A stretch of 64,000 nucleotides of DNA from Salinisphaera sp963835375 (GTDB lineage Bacteria; Pseudomonadota; Gammaproteobacteria; Nevskiales; Salinisphaeraceae). The stretch covers positions 84,254 through 148,253 of the forward strand of contig CAWIGB010000016.1 in the NCBI GenBank assembly GCA_963835375.1, in the 5' to 3' direction. The number at the start of each line of letters is the position of its first letter. Position 1 is the first letter of the stretch. Under the pieces are notes generated by a model, which made no database searches, was not told the DNA's origin, and saw only the letters and a list, made by a program, of their open reading frames with translations. Shown one piece after another: positions 27,700-38,810 of the stretch. Position numbers and translations under genes: made by a program.

Positions 27700-29179
27700 T
27701 CAATACGCCGTTACGCCGTCGTAGATTTCGAGGTAGCGCGCGGCACTGGCCTGCCAGCTGAAATCGCGGGCCATGCCCGCGCGCTGAATGCGCCGCCATT
27801 GTTCCGGCTGCGCGAAATACGCGAGCGCGCGCTCCAGCGCACCGATGAAAGCCGGCTCCGTCGCCGGCTCGAATACGAAACCCGTGGCACGATCGGCTTC
27901 AAGGGTGGCCTCGTCCGTGTCGGTGACGCTGTCGGCCAGACCGCCGCAACGATGCACCAGCGGCGGCGTACCGTAGCGTTGACTGTACATCTGATTCAGC
28001 CCGCACGGTTCGAACCGCGACGGCATGAGAAAGATATCCGCCCCGGCCTCGATGCGATGCGCCAGCCCTTCATCGAACTCCAGCCGCACGGCAACCGCGT
28101 CCGGGTGCATGGCGGCGACATCGCGCAATCGCGCCTCCATGACGGGATCGCCGCGACCGAGCAGTGCGAGCTGGCCGCCCTGTTCCAGCAACCGCGGCAG
28201 CCCGGCCAGCACGAGATCTATGCCTTTCTGCTCGACCAGCCTCGAGATCACGCCGCAAAGCGGCGCATCGGCTCGTTCAGCGAGACCCAGCTCCCTCTGC
28301 AGTGCGGTTTTGCAGAGGCTCTTGCCGGTCAGATCGCCGGCATCAAAAAGCGCCGGGAGATACCTATCGTCGGCGGGGTTCCAGACGTCGGTATCCAACC
28401 CGTTCAATACGCCGGACAGGCGAGCACCGCGAGCCTGGAGCAAGCCCTCCAGACCTTGCCCCGATTGCGGCGTACGGATTTCATCCGCATACGTCGGGCT
28501 GACCGTGGTCAGTGCTGTCCGCGAAGGCGAGACCGCCCTTGATGAACGAGAGTTGCCCATGGAACTCGAGCGCATCGGGATGCCAGAGCCAGGCCGGCAG
28601 GTCCAGCGTCTCGCGAGTCCGGGGCTCGAACAGGCCGCGATACTGCAGGTTATGAATCGTGAACACGGTGGTCGCGGGGACACGTTCGAGCATGGCGTGC
28701 ACCGGCGCCAGCCCCGTCTGCCAGTCGTTGCAGTGCAGAACGTCGGCCTGCCAGGCCAGCCCGGCGCGCCCCCCGGCGAGCCGCGCCGCAATACGCGAGA
28801 ACGCGCCGAAGCGATAGGCATTGTCGGGCCAGTCCTGCGTCTGTTCGTCGTGGTAAGGGTTGCCGCGCCGGTCGCCAAAACCCGGCAGGTCGACCAGCCA
28901 GGTCCGAAGTCCGCTCGCATCGACAGGCGCCGTCAACAGCCGCGCCCCTGTGACCGGCGCTCTGAACTCGGGCACGGCGGCCCATCCGGCATGCTGCGCG
29001 AGGATTTCCCCATAGGCCGGGATCAGCAGACGGACGTCGTGCCCCGCGGACGCCAGCGCTCGCGGCAGACTACCCGCCACGTCCGCCAGGCCGCCGGTCT
29101 TGATCCAGGGCACCGCCTCGCTGGCGACGAACAGGATGCGCCGTCGCACGCGGCGCGTCTTTTGATCCGGCGAACTCAT
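27700..29179 (-). CDS. glgA: glycogen synthase (ADP-glucose), GT5
   Basis: GT5 glycogen synthase of about 492 residues, transferring glucose from ADP-glucose to the alpha-1,4-glucan. The N-terminal ADP-glucose loop is present as KTGGLADVAGSLP; HCNDWQTGLAP, SRLVEQKGIDL and FLMPSRFEPCGLNQMYSQRY with the catalytic E in FEPCG follow. Frame breaks near 28500. Start ATG 29179; its ATGA overlaps the glgB stop, so the two are translationally coupled. The order glgB-glgA, divergent from glgC, is compact. Confidence 0.93.
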
Positions 29180-31344
29180 GAAGTTTCGTCCCGCTGGAGG
29201 ATCACACCGCCCAGCGGGGGCAGCGTCAGGACTACAGACTGCATCTGTCCCATGCAGGCGATGGGCTCGCTGGACACACCGCCCAGGTTGCCGATATTGC
29301 CGCCGCCATAGACGGCCGCGTCGGAATTGAAACACTCGCGGTAATCGCCAGCCTCTGACACACCGAGTCGATAGCCATGGCGCGACTCGGGCGTGAAATT
29401 GAGCACGACAAGCACCTCGCGGGCACCATCACGACGTCGATAGGCAAGAATCGAATGCGCGGCGTCGTCACAGTCGATCCAGTCAAAGCCGTCGGGTTGA
29501 AAATCCCGACGATGCAGGGCCGGCTCCGCGCTGTAGAGACGCCCCAGATCGCCAATCAGGGTGGCGATGCCTCGTCGTTCCGGCTCGTCGAGAAGAAAAT
29601 GCGGCATGGCGAGCTGTTCGTTCCATTCCCAGGGATTGGCCATTTCGGCCCCCATGAACAGCAGCTTCTTGCCCGGGTAGGTGAATTGATAGGTGTACAG
29701 CAGCCGCAGGTTGGCGCGTTTCTGCCATGGATCCCCCGCCATCTTGCCGTAGAGCGAGCCTTTTTCGTGCACGACTTCGTCGTGCGACAACGGCAACACG
29801 AAATTCTCGTTGAAGGCATAGAGCAGCCCGAAGGTCAGCTCCTTGTGATGATAGGCCCGATGGATCGGGCGGCGATGCAGATAATCCAGCGTGTCGTGCA
29901 TCCAGCCCATGTTCCATTTCATGGAAAAACCGAGTCCGCCGGCCTCCGGCGGCCGTGACACGCCGGGCCAGCTGGTGGATTCCTCGGCGATCGTCACGCT
30001 GCCGGGGCATTCGCCATGGGTGAGCACATTGAGGCTGCGCAGAAATTCCGTGGCCTCCAGATCCTCGTTGCCGCCCCGGGCGTTGCGTCGCCAACGTTCG
30101 GGGGCACGGCCATAGTCCAGATACAGCATCGAGGCCACGCCATCGACGCGCAGGCCGTCGAAATGAAATTCCTGCAGCCAGTACAACGCGCTCGACAGCA
30201 GGAAGCTGCGAACCTCCGGCCGCCCGTAGTCGAACTGCAGCGTGCCCCACTCCGGATGTTCGCCGCGCAGGGGATCCGCATGCTCGTACAAGGCGCTGCC
30301 ATCGAATCGCGCCAGTCCGAACTCGTCGCGCGGAAAATGCCCCGGCACCCAATCCAGATAGACGCCGATGCCCGCCTGATGGAACAGGTCGACGAAATAG
30401 CGCAGATCATCCGGTTCGCCGTAGCGGCTGGTGGGCGCGAAATACCCCGTCGGCTGGTAACCCCAGGAAGCATCGAAGGGATGCTCGGTCAGCGGCATGA
30501 CCTCGACATGCGTCATGCCGAGATCCAGCACGTAGGGCAACAGGCGGTCGGCGAGTTCCCGATAGTTGAGAAAACCGCCGTCGGGCTGGCGCTGCCACGA
30601 GCCGAGGTGGACTTCATAGACTGCGATCGGCGCCGTCTGCCAGTCGCCGCGCGCTGCCATCCAGTCGTTATCGCCCCAGACATGCTGCGACGGGCCGGTC
30701 ACGATCGCGGCCGTGGCCGGGCGTCGTTCGAAACGCCGACCGTAGGGATCGGTCTTGGTCCTCACGCGACTATCCGTATCGCGGATCTCGAACTTGTACA
30801 GCGCGCCTTCGGCCAGACCGGGGACGAACAGCTCCCATACGCCGCTTCGGCTGTGGATGCGCATCGGGTGGGCGTGCCCGTCCCAGCGATTGAAGTCGCC
30901 GACCACGCTCACGCGCTCGGCCCGAGGCGCCCAGACAGCGAAACGCGTGCCTTCGATACCCTGATCGGTGGCGCAATGCGCGCCGAGCAGCCGCCAGGCC
31001 TGGGTATGGTCGCCGGCATTGAAGCGGGCCAGATCGCTTTCGTGCAGCAACGAGGCAAACGCATACGGATCGTGCTGTTCATGCCGGTGGCCATGTTCGT
31101 CCACCCAGCTGAGACGATAATCGTCTGGCAACCGGCCGTCCGCGCCGCGCCAGACAAACAACGCGGAATCGCCGTGGCGTTCCAGCGGTTCGTTCAAGGG
31201 CATGAGCCAGGCTTGCCTGGCGTGCGGCAAAAACGCGCGCACGACCTCCCCGTCTGCGTCCATGTGTCGTCCGAGCATGCGATGCGGATCGTGCAGGCGC
31301 GCATCCAGCAACCGAATGAGTTGTTCATCATGTGACTCTTTCAC
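29176..31344 (-). CDS. glgB: 1,4-alpha-glucan branching enzyme, GH13
   Basis: Intact 722-residue branching enzyme: N-terminal CBM48-type domains, then the GH13 barrel with HPFDASWGYQPTGYFAPTSR, the nucleophile aspartate in FDGLRVDGVASM, the acid/base glutamate in TIAEESTSWPGV and the third carboxylate in LSHDEVVHEKGS, and a C-terminal beta domain ending in LPPLGGVIL. Introduces alpha-1,6 branches in glycogen. Start ATG 31344. Divergent from glgC across a 140-bp gap that contains a weak FNR-like box. Confidence 0.96.
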   Translation of the reverse strand: MKESHDEQLIRLLDARLHDPHRMLGRHMDADGEVVRAFLPHARQAWLMPLNEPLERHGDSALFVWRGADGRLPDDYRLSWVDEHGHRHEQHDPYAFASLLHESDLARFNAGDHTQAWRLLGAHCATDQGIEGTRFAVWAPRAERVSVVGDFNRWDGHAHPMRIHSRSGVWELFVPGLAEGALYKFEIRDTDSRVRTKTDPYGRRFERRPATAAIVTGPSQHVWGDNDWMAARGDWQTAPIAVYEVHLGSWQRQPDGGFLNYRELADRLLPYVLDLGMTHVEVMPLTEHPFDASWGYQPTGYFAPTSRYGEPDDLRYFVDLFHQAGIGVYLDWVPGHFPRDEFGLARFDGSALYEHADPLRGEHPEWGTLQFDYGRPEVRSFLLSSALYWLQEFHFDGLRVDGVASMLYLDYGRAPERWRRNARGGNEDLEATEFLRSLNVLTHGECPGSVTIAEESTSWPGVSRPPEAGGLGFSMKWNMGWMHDTLDYLHRRPIHRAYHHKELTFGLLYAFNENFVLPLSHDEVVHEKGSLYGKMAGDPWQKRANLRLLYTYQFTYPGKKLLFMGAEMANPWEWNEQLAMPHFLLDEPERRGIATLIGDLGRLYSAEPALHRRDFQPDGFDWIDCDDAAHSILAYRRRDGAREVLVVLNFTPESRHGYRLGVSEAGDYRECFNSDAAVYGGGNIGNLGGVSSEPIACMGQMQSVVLTLPPLGGVILQRDETS

Positions 31345-31406
31345 GCCGTTTTCTTCTCCGGATCGGATATTCCATCCTATCCTGCAAGATAGCCGCTCAC
31401 GCGATT

Positions 31407-31420
31407 TTGCGCGAAATCAA
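31407..31420 (+). promoter_or_regulatory. weak FNR-like box in the glgB/glgC divergent gap
   Basis: TTGCGcgaaATCAA, eight of ten consensus positions. TAACCT (31443-31448) is centred 32 bp downstream on the plus strand, giving a start near 31455 and fitting the glgC start at GTG 31484. A poorer hexamer exists towards glgB. Kept because the spacing agrees with the other sites. Confidence 0.35.
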
Positions 31421-31483
31421 TACTGCGTCGACGTTTTTGGCTTAACCTCAGGTATGGCATTTCAGCGGACGGGAGCGGCAGTC

Positions 31484-32754
31484 GTGGATAAAGAAAAACA
31501 ACAGGCGCATTCGAATCGTTTCATCAGCCTGGTCACGCGGGATACGCTTGCCATGGTACTGGCCGGGGGGCGCGGCACCCGGCTCGGCGGGCTGACGAGA
31601 AGACGGGCCAAACCTGCCGTTCCGTTCGGCGGCGAATTCCGGATCATCGATTTCGTATCTGTCGAACTGTATCAATTCGGGTATCCGGCGCGTTTCGGTT
31701 CTCACCCAGTACATGGCGCATCCGCTGATCCGCCACATGCATCAGGCCTGGGGTTTTCTGCGCGGCGAGTTCGGGGAATTCGTGGAAGTCGTGCCGGCTC
31801 AGCAGCGCCTGGGCGACGCGTGGTACCGCGGCACCGCGGACGCCGTGTACCAAAATCTTGATCTGATCGCCGAACACGAGCCGCAGTTCGTGCTCGTGCT
31901 GGGCGGGGATCACGTCTACAAGATGGACTACGGCCCAATGCTGGGTTTTCACGTCAGCCACGACGCGGACGTCACAGTGGGGTGCGTCGATGTGAGCCTC
32001 GAGGATGCACGCGGCTTCGGCGTGATGACGGTCGATGAGGATCATCGCATCACATCATTCGACGAGAAACCCGAGGTAACCCGACATCGATGCCGGACCG
32101 TCCGGATCGAGCGCTGGCGTCGATGGGGATTTATGTCTTCAGCACCGATTATCTCGTGCGGATGCTCGAGGCCGATGCCGCCGAATCCGAATTCCAGCCG
32201 CGATTTCGGCAAGGACATCCTGCCGCGCGCGGTGGCCGAAAATCACGGCGTGTATGCCTATCATTTCAACGAGTACGTCGAGGCCGGCACCGGCTACTGG
32301 CGCGACGTGGGCACCCTGGATGGCTACTGGAAAGCCAATCTGGAATTGATCAACGTCATGCCGGAGCTGAATCTCTACGATAGCGACTGGCCGATCTGGA
32401 CTTATCAGGAACAGGTGCCCCCGGCGAAGTTCGTGTTCGACGATCTGGGCCGGCGCGGCGAGGCCGTCAACTCCATGGTCGCCGGTGGCTGCATCGTCTC
32501 CGGGGCGACTGTGCGCCGTTCCCTGCTGTTCTCCAGTGTGCTGGTCGCCGAGCGCAGCGTGATCGAGGATTCGGTGATTCTGCCGGATGTGGTGATCGGC
32601 GCTGATTGCCGGATTTCCAAGGCCGTGATCGACAGCGATTGCCACATTCCCGACGGCACGCTATATCGGCATCGACGAGGTCGCCGACGCGCGACGGTTC
32701 GAAGTCACCGACGAGGGCGTCGTGCTGGTGACCCGCGAGGCCCTCAATGGCTGA
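31484..32754 (+). CDS. glgC: glucose-1-phosphate adenylyltransferase, frame-interrupted
   Basis: ADP-glucose pyrophosphorylase, about 423 residues, the committing step of glycogen synthesis. The nucleotide-binding LAGGRGTRL, KPAVPFGG and RIIDF motifs, YRGTADAVYQNL, LGGDHVYKMDY and YWRDVGTLDGYWKANLEL are visible, followed by the left-handed beta-helix C-terminal domain. The start is set at GTG 31484 because GGGAG lies 8 nt before it; an upstream ATG at 31454 is in frame but lies at the predicted RNA start. Frame breaks near 31690, 32085, 32205 and 32665. Its end overlaps the GH57 gene by 8 nt. Confidence 0.9.
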
Positions 32755-34436
32755 TACGAAGCGTTCGCCGTTGCAGATCGTGCTGTGCTGGCACATGCAT
32801 CAGCCGGATTATTTCGACCCGACCAGCGGACAATTCCAGGATCCCTGGACCTACCTGCACGCGATCAAGGATTACGTGGACATGGTTGCGCATCTCGAGG
32901 CGCATCCGGATATCCGCGCGGTGGTGAACTTCTCGCCGGTCCTGCTGGAACAGATTGAAGCCTACGCAACCGACCTGGCCTCGGTCGCGGTCGGAGGCGG
33001 GCGTATTCACGATCCACTGCTCGCCGCACTTCAGCAACCGCTGATACCCAACGAGCGCGAAGAGCGGCTCATGTTGCTCCGGGCTTGCCTGCGCGGGGCC
33101 GAGAACCGCCTGTTCGAAAACCTGGATGTCTATCAACGACTCGTGGCCACGGCGCGGCACATGCTCGCCCAGCCGGATGAAGTCGCTTATCTGCACGATC
33201 AGTTCTTCGTCGACCTGCTGGTGTGGTATCACCTCGGCTGGATCGGCGAAACGGTACGACGCACCGACCAGCGCATACAGGATCTGCTCGCCCATCAACG
33301 CCACTACAGCATGCTTCAGTGCCGTACTCTGGTGGCCGTGATACGCGAGCTGATCGATGGCGTGCTGGATCGCTACCGCGCACTGGCCGATGCCGGCCGC
33401 ATCGAACTCTCGATCACGCCTTATAGCCATCCCATTCTGCCTCTGCTGCTGGATCTCAACAGCGCGCGCGAGGCCTGGCCGGAATGCCCTCTGCCGTTGA
33501 CTGCCGCATACTCGGAAGGCGAAACTCGCGCCCGATGGCAGCTCGCCCGCGCCCGCGAGGTCTTCGAGCGCTTTTTCGGTAGCGTGCCCGTCGGTTGCTG
33601 GCCGGCCGAAGGCGGCGTCTGTGCCCGAAGCGTCGCGCTGGCTGGCGAAGCCGGTTTCGACTGGGTCGCCAGCGGCCAGGCCGTGCTCCGCAATAGCCTG
33701 GACGCTCACGAGCCGGAGCATAGCCGAACTCTACCGCCCCTATCGCCTCGAACCGGACGGCCCCGCCTGCTTCTTTCGTGACGACGCGCTGGCTGATGCC
33801 ATCGGCTTCGTCTATCGCGACTGGCACGCCGAAGATGCGGTGGCCGACTTGATCCAGCACCTGGAGGAGATAGACGGCGAGCGAACGGATGATCAGCCCA
33901 TGATGGTGCCGATCATCCTCGACGGTGAAAATGCCTGGGAGTACTATCCCGAGAACGGTTATCATTTCCTCGACGCGCTCTATACTGCGCTGGCCCCACG
34001 AGCGGATCGTCACCACCACCTTCTCCGCCCATCTGGCCGAGGACGCAGGCGGCCAACCGGCCAATTACCGCGGCTCGTCGCCGGCAGCTGGGTGTACGGC
34101 ACGTTTTCGACCTGGATCGGCGACAGCGAGAAGAATCGAGCCTGGGACATGCTGGCTGCCGCCAAACACGTTTTCGATCAATCTGCGCCGAAGCTGGACG
34201 ATGCTGCCCGCGCGGCCGCCGAACGTCAATTCTCGCTTTGCGAGGCCTCGGACTGGTTCTGGTGGTTCGGTGGCGACAGCGCTGCCGATACGGTGACCCA
34301 TTTCGAACGCCTGTTCCGGGTGCATCTGGCGGCGCTGTATCAAATGCTCGGCTCTGATCCACCGGATACTCTGGCTCACGTGTTCACCCACGGCGTGAGC
34401 CGTGGCGGCGTCAAGACCATGCGCCGCGCGCACTGA
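32747..34436 (+). CDS. GH57 family alpha-glucan hydrolase/transferase
   Basis: About 563 residues, GH57 fold. Start MADTKRSPLQIVLCWHMHQPDY with the family HMHQP motif; SYSHPILPLL-type motif as TPYSHPILPLL; VGCWPAEGGV containing the nucleophile glutamate; ILDGENAWEYY containing the acid/base aspartate; WFGGDS near the end. Family members include amylopullulanases, 4-alpha-glucanotransferases and branching enzymes, and the exact activity cannot be read here. Position between glgC and malQ indicates glycogen or maltodextrin remodelling. Frame breaks near 33710 and twice around 33990-34060. Translation is likely coupled to glgC. Confidence 0.85.
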
Positions 34437-34441
34437 CGATC

Positions 34442-35821
34442 ATGTCGACGGGGACCCGCGCTCGACCGTCGGCGCAGCGGCGTGCTTCTGCATCCAACCT
34501 CGCTGCCCGGGGCCGGCGCCCATGGCCGGCTGCGGGCCGGAGGCCGTACGGTTCTGCGATTTTCTGCGGACATCCGGCTTCAGCGTATGGCAGACCCTGC
34601 CGCTGAATCCCCGCGATGATACGGGCAGTCCATATCGCAGCGCGTCGGTGTTCGCGATCGATCCGACGCTGCTCGACCCCGCGGACATCGAGATGGAGCA
34701 GCATGCCACCGACATGGCTGCGTTCCTCGCGGATCAATGTTTCTGGCTGCCGGATTATGCACTGTATGTCGCGCTGCGACGAGAGTACGAACGGCCCTGG
34801 TATGACTGGCCTCAAGCCCTGCGTGATCGCGACCCCGCGGCGCTGGATATCGCAAGAAAGCGCCATGCCGAGGCCATTGAAAGCACGTACCGCATCCAGT
34901 ATTGCTGCCATCGCGGCTGGTCGCAGCTCCGGTCACAGGCTCACAGCCGCGGCATTCGGCTATTCGGCGATCTCTCATTCTTCGTGGCCTACGACAGTGC
35001 CGATGTATGGGCCCAGCGATCGTTGTTCCTGCTCGACGACGAAGGGCGCATGATCGCGAACACAGGCGTACCGCCCGATTATTTCTCCGCGACCGGGCAA
35101 CTCTGGGGCATGCCGCATTATGACTGGCCGGCCATGCGCGCAAGCGGCTGGCGGTGGTGGGTCGAACGCCTGCGCCGCCAGCTGGACCTGTTCGATCTTT
35201 TGCGGCTGGATCATTTCCGTGGACTTGCCGCCGCCTGGCAGGTGCCGATGCACAGCCCGGACGCGGCTGGCGGCCACTGGGAGCCGGGCCCCGGTCATGC
35301 ATTGATCGCCGCCCTCACCGAGGCACTCGGTCCACTGCCTCTCGTTGCGGAAGACCTGGGCCAGATCACCCCCGATGTCGATCAGTTACGTCACCGCGCC
35401 GGTCTGGCGGGCATGCGCGTACTGCAGTTCGCGTTCGGCGGCGGGGCTGACAACGTACACCTGCCGCACAATCATGTCGCTGCATGCCGTCGTCTACACG
35501 GGGACGCACGATAACAACACACTGATCGGCTGGTGGACGCAGGACTGCAGCGCCGCGGCGCAACAGCATGCCCGGCGTTATCTCGGCCATCCGGCGGACG
35601 CGCCCGAGGCGCTCCAGCGAGAAGTGCTGGCCTCGGTCGCGCGCTTGGCCGTGCTGCCGATGCAGGATCTGCTGGAGCTGGGTGCCGAGGCCCGCATGAA
35701 CCGGCCCGGCACTGCTGTCGACAACTGGTCATGGCGGCTCGACTGGATCCCGGATGACGCCGGCACGAGCCAACGTTACCGATCACTCAACCGGCTGTAC
35801 GGCCGCCTCGTGGCGGGCTAG
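34442..35821 (+). CDS. malQ: 4-alpha-glucanotransferase (amylomaltase), GH77
   Basis: About 460 residues, GH77. The N-terminal SGVLLHPTSLPG is recognisable but needs frame shifts near 34480 and 34535. The catalytic core has the nucleophile aspartate in LLRLDHFRGL, the acid/base glutamate in VAEDLG and the third aspartate in YTGTHDNNTLIGWW, with another break near 35480. Transfers maltodextrin segments, supplying chains for the phosphorylase. Begins 5 bp after the GH57 stop. Convergent with the phosphorylase gene, the two stops lying about 33 bp apart. Confidence 0.92.
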
Positions 35822-35854
35822 GATCCGGTCTCCGGCCTCTTTCCTTGCCTATCC

Positions 35855-38417
35855 TCAGAGCCAGCGCATCAGGCCGGTCTCGAACGGATGCGCCAACATC
35901 GGGTGATAAGGATAGGCTCTGACCTGGTACTCGTAGCGCCCGGGCACATCGATGGGCTCGGCCAATCGATAGATCGCGGTACCGTTCTCGCCGTTCTCGG
36001 GCTGCAATCGACAGCAGATCGCAGACTCCGTCTCGCCATCGTCGCGAAGCCGTGTCATCACGCACTCGAGCTGCAGATCCTCGGCCTTGAGCCCCTGGAG
36101 CTGCACCGCCACGTGCAATTCCAGCGGCTCGCCGCTGTCGATCTGCTCCGCCCGGCCATTGCTGCGACTCAAGGTGACCCCCGGCCAGGCGTCGGCCACG
36201 CGGTGCTTCCAGGCCACGAGCTCGGATGCCGCTTCGCCATGTCCTTGCGCCAGAAGCCGGCCATGTCGGCTCGCCGGCAGATATAGGTTTTCGACATAAT
36301 CCAGCAGCATACGCTGCGCATTGAACCGCGGCAGCACGGTGTACATGGCGGCCTTGGCGCGCGCGACCCAGCCTGGCGAATAGCCCAGATCGCCGCGGTT
36401 GAAATAAAGTGGTGCCACCTCGTCCTCGAGCAGATCGAGCAGATCCTCGGCCTCGTAATGGTCACGCTGCTCCGGGTCGCTGTGGCTGTACGGGCGTAAT
36501 CCCCCAACCGTTGTCGCCCTGGAACCCTTCGCCCCACCAGCCATCGAGGACGCTCACGTTGAGCGCGCCGTTGAGCGCCGCCTTCTGCCCCGACGTACCG
36601 CAGGCCTCCATGGGGTATAAGGGCGTGTTGAGCCAGACGTCCGCGCCGGCCACGAGCTGACGCCCCAGCGCCAGATCGTAGTCCTCGAGCACGAACAGTT
36701 TGCCGGCGAATTCCGGCTTTCGCGAATATTCGACGAGCGTGCGGATTAGCGCCTGGCCCGGCTCGTCGGCCGGATGGGCCTTGCCCGCGAACAACAGGAT
36801 GACCGGTCGCTCGGGATCGTTGAGCAGCGCTGCGAGCCGTTCCGGGTCGCGCAGCAGCAGAGTCGCCCGCTTGTAGGTGGCGAACCGACGCGCGAACACC
36901 ATAACCATCGGGTCCCGTCCGAAGGTCGGCCGCAACACCGCGAGACGGCGTTCAATATGGGCGTCGCCGACACCCTGGCGGCGATACTGGCGGGTCAGAC
37001 ACCCGGCGACATAATCCAGCATATCGGCCTTGATCGACATGCGCTGCAGCCAGAACTGCTGGTCGGGGACCGAACGAACGAGTTCGCGCCAGAAGTGATG
37101 GTCGCACTGGCGTACCCGCCAGCCCGGGGCGTGCATGTCGAAGAAATAACTCCACTGCCGCGACAGGAAGGTCTGCACGTGCACGCCGTTGGTGACGTAC
37201 TGCAGCGGCGATTCGTCGACCGGTACCTGCGGCCAGATGTGGCGTTCCATCTCGGCTGTCACGCCGCGATGAATGCGGCTCACCGCGTTCTGATAGCGCG
37301 AGGTGCGCAACGCCAGCGTGGTCATGTTGAAGGCCGTGTTGTTCTGCTCGCTCTGTCCGAGGGCCAGCAGCTGATCGACCTGAAGATTCATGGCCTTTGC
37401 ATACGGGCCGAGATAAGCAGCCGCCAGATCATGCTCGAACACGTCATGACCGGCCGCCACCGGCGTATGGGTCGTGAACACGGTCGCGCCGGCCACCTGC
37501 TCCATCCCGGCTTCAAAGCTCATGCCGGACTCGATCGCCTCGCGACAGCGCTCGATCATCAGAAAGGCCGCATGGCCTTCGTTGACATGCCACACCGACG
37601 GCTTCAGACCCAACGCACGCAGGGCGCGGACACCCCCGACGCCGAGTATGAGTTCCTGCTCGATCCGTCGTCGCCGGTCACCACCGTAGAGCTGGAAGGT
37701 GATCGAGCAATCCGGTCTGGCATTACCCGGCACGTCCGTGTCGAGCAGATACAACGCCAGATGGCCGATTTCAGCGCGCCAGATCTGTACCGTCACGTCG
37801 CGATCCGGGAACGGAACAATGACCTGCAGCGGTTCGCCGTCGTCCGCGTGCACCAGCGTGATCGGCAGATCGCGCAGGTCGTGCGGCTGGAACATCGCAT
37901 TCTGCGTGCCGTCGCGCTCGATCTGCTGGCGGAAATAGCCCTGCCGATACATCAGGCCCACGGCAACGAACGGCAGCCCGAGCCCGCTGGCCGCCTTGCA
38001 ATGATCCCCGGCCAAGATGCCGAGCCCGCCGGAATAGATCGGCAGGCTTTCATGCAGTCCGTACTCGGCGCAGAAATACGCGATCAATCCGTCTTCAGCA
38101 TCCAGCTTTTCCGCCACGAGAGCCGAGGGCGTACTGGTCTGGTCCCGATAAGTCCGGAACAGGCCGAGCACATACTGGTATTCCTCGAGAAACGCCGCGT
38201 TGCCGGCCAGCTCATCCAGTCGCTGCTGTGAAATATGGCGCAGGAAGACCTTGGGATTATGACCACATCGTTCCCACAGGGCGGTGTCCATTCGCCAGAA
38301 AAGACCGCGGATGTGGCGATCCCACGCATAGAGCAGATTTTCGGAGAGCGCCTTGAGCTCCGACAACGAATCCGGCAACCGAGCCTGAACTTCCAGAACA
38401 TACTTCTGACCTGACAT
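35855..38417 (-). CDS. glgP: alpha-glucan (glycogen) phosphorylase, GT35
   Basis: About 853 residues, GT35, releasing glucose 1-phosphate from glycogen with PLP as cofactor. Visible blocks are AYFCAEYGLHESLPIYSGGL, WHVNEGHAAFLMIERC, FTTHTPVAAGHDVF and VFARRFATYKRATLL, and the PLP lysine motif GTSGQKAALNGALNVSVLDG. This is the short bacterial type related to Thermotoga MalP, not the E. coli-length GlgP. Frame breaks near 36510. Start ATG 38417 (MSGQKYVLEVQ) with AAAGG. An FNR-like box is centred about 200 bp upstream. Confidence 0.93.
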
Positions 38418-38609
38418 GCCATTACCTTTACAGATTCCGGACTGGCCACGAATGGGCGATCCGATGACTAAATAGACACCAATATATAGCCTGCGAGAGG
38501 CACCCGGCGGTGCCGGAGAAATATATTTATTCCATCTTGTCGCCCCCACACGCGGCCGACCGGACGGCGGCGTCCGATGCCATCATTTCAGGCGGCCAGG
38601 ACCACCCAC

Positions 38610-38623
38610 TTGACGCATATCAA
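38610..38623 (-). promoter_or_regulatory. FNR/Anr box facing glgP
   Basis: TTGATatgcGTCAA on the minus strand, nine of ten consensus positions. AATGAT (38582-38587) is centred 32 bp downstream towards glgP; predicted start near 38575 with a leader of about 158 nt. No -10 at that spacing on the other side. Confidence 0.55.
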
Positions 38624-38703
38624 CCGTTATTGCGAAGGCTTATTGCGCCGGCAGCAGACCTGCCGCCGGTGGATTCGTAAGCGAGAGTCAGGACGAGTTC
38701 GAT

Positions 38704-38729
38704 AATCTATTGATTCGAATCAATAGATT
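38704..38729 (+). promoter_or_regulatory. FNR box inside a 26-bp perfect palindrome, facing the atpG-like gene
   Basis: The core TTGATtcgaATCAA (38710-38723) is a perfect consensus and is embedded in a 26-bp perfect inverted repeat. TACACT (38746-38751) is centred exactly 32 bp downstream on the plus strand. Predicted start near 38758, 53 nt before the gamma-subunit ATG. It lies exactly 100 bp from the box facing glgP. Confidence 0.75.
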
Positions 38730-38810
38730 CTTCGCGTCGCCCAGCTACACTGCTGATTGTCGATCACCACGCGACAGCCGCTGGCACCCGCCGTGTGTCG
38801 GAACCCGGAA

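Noticed and set aside
35822..35854. CCGG-TCT-CCGG stem between malQ and glgP as a bidirectional terminator
   Set aside because: Only four base pairs and a weak T-run; not enough to call.
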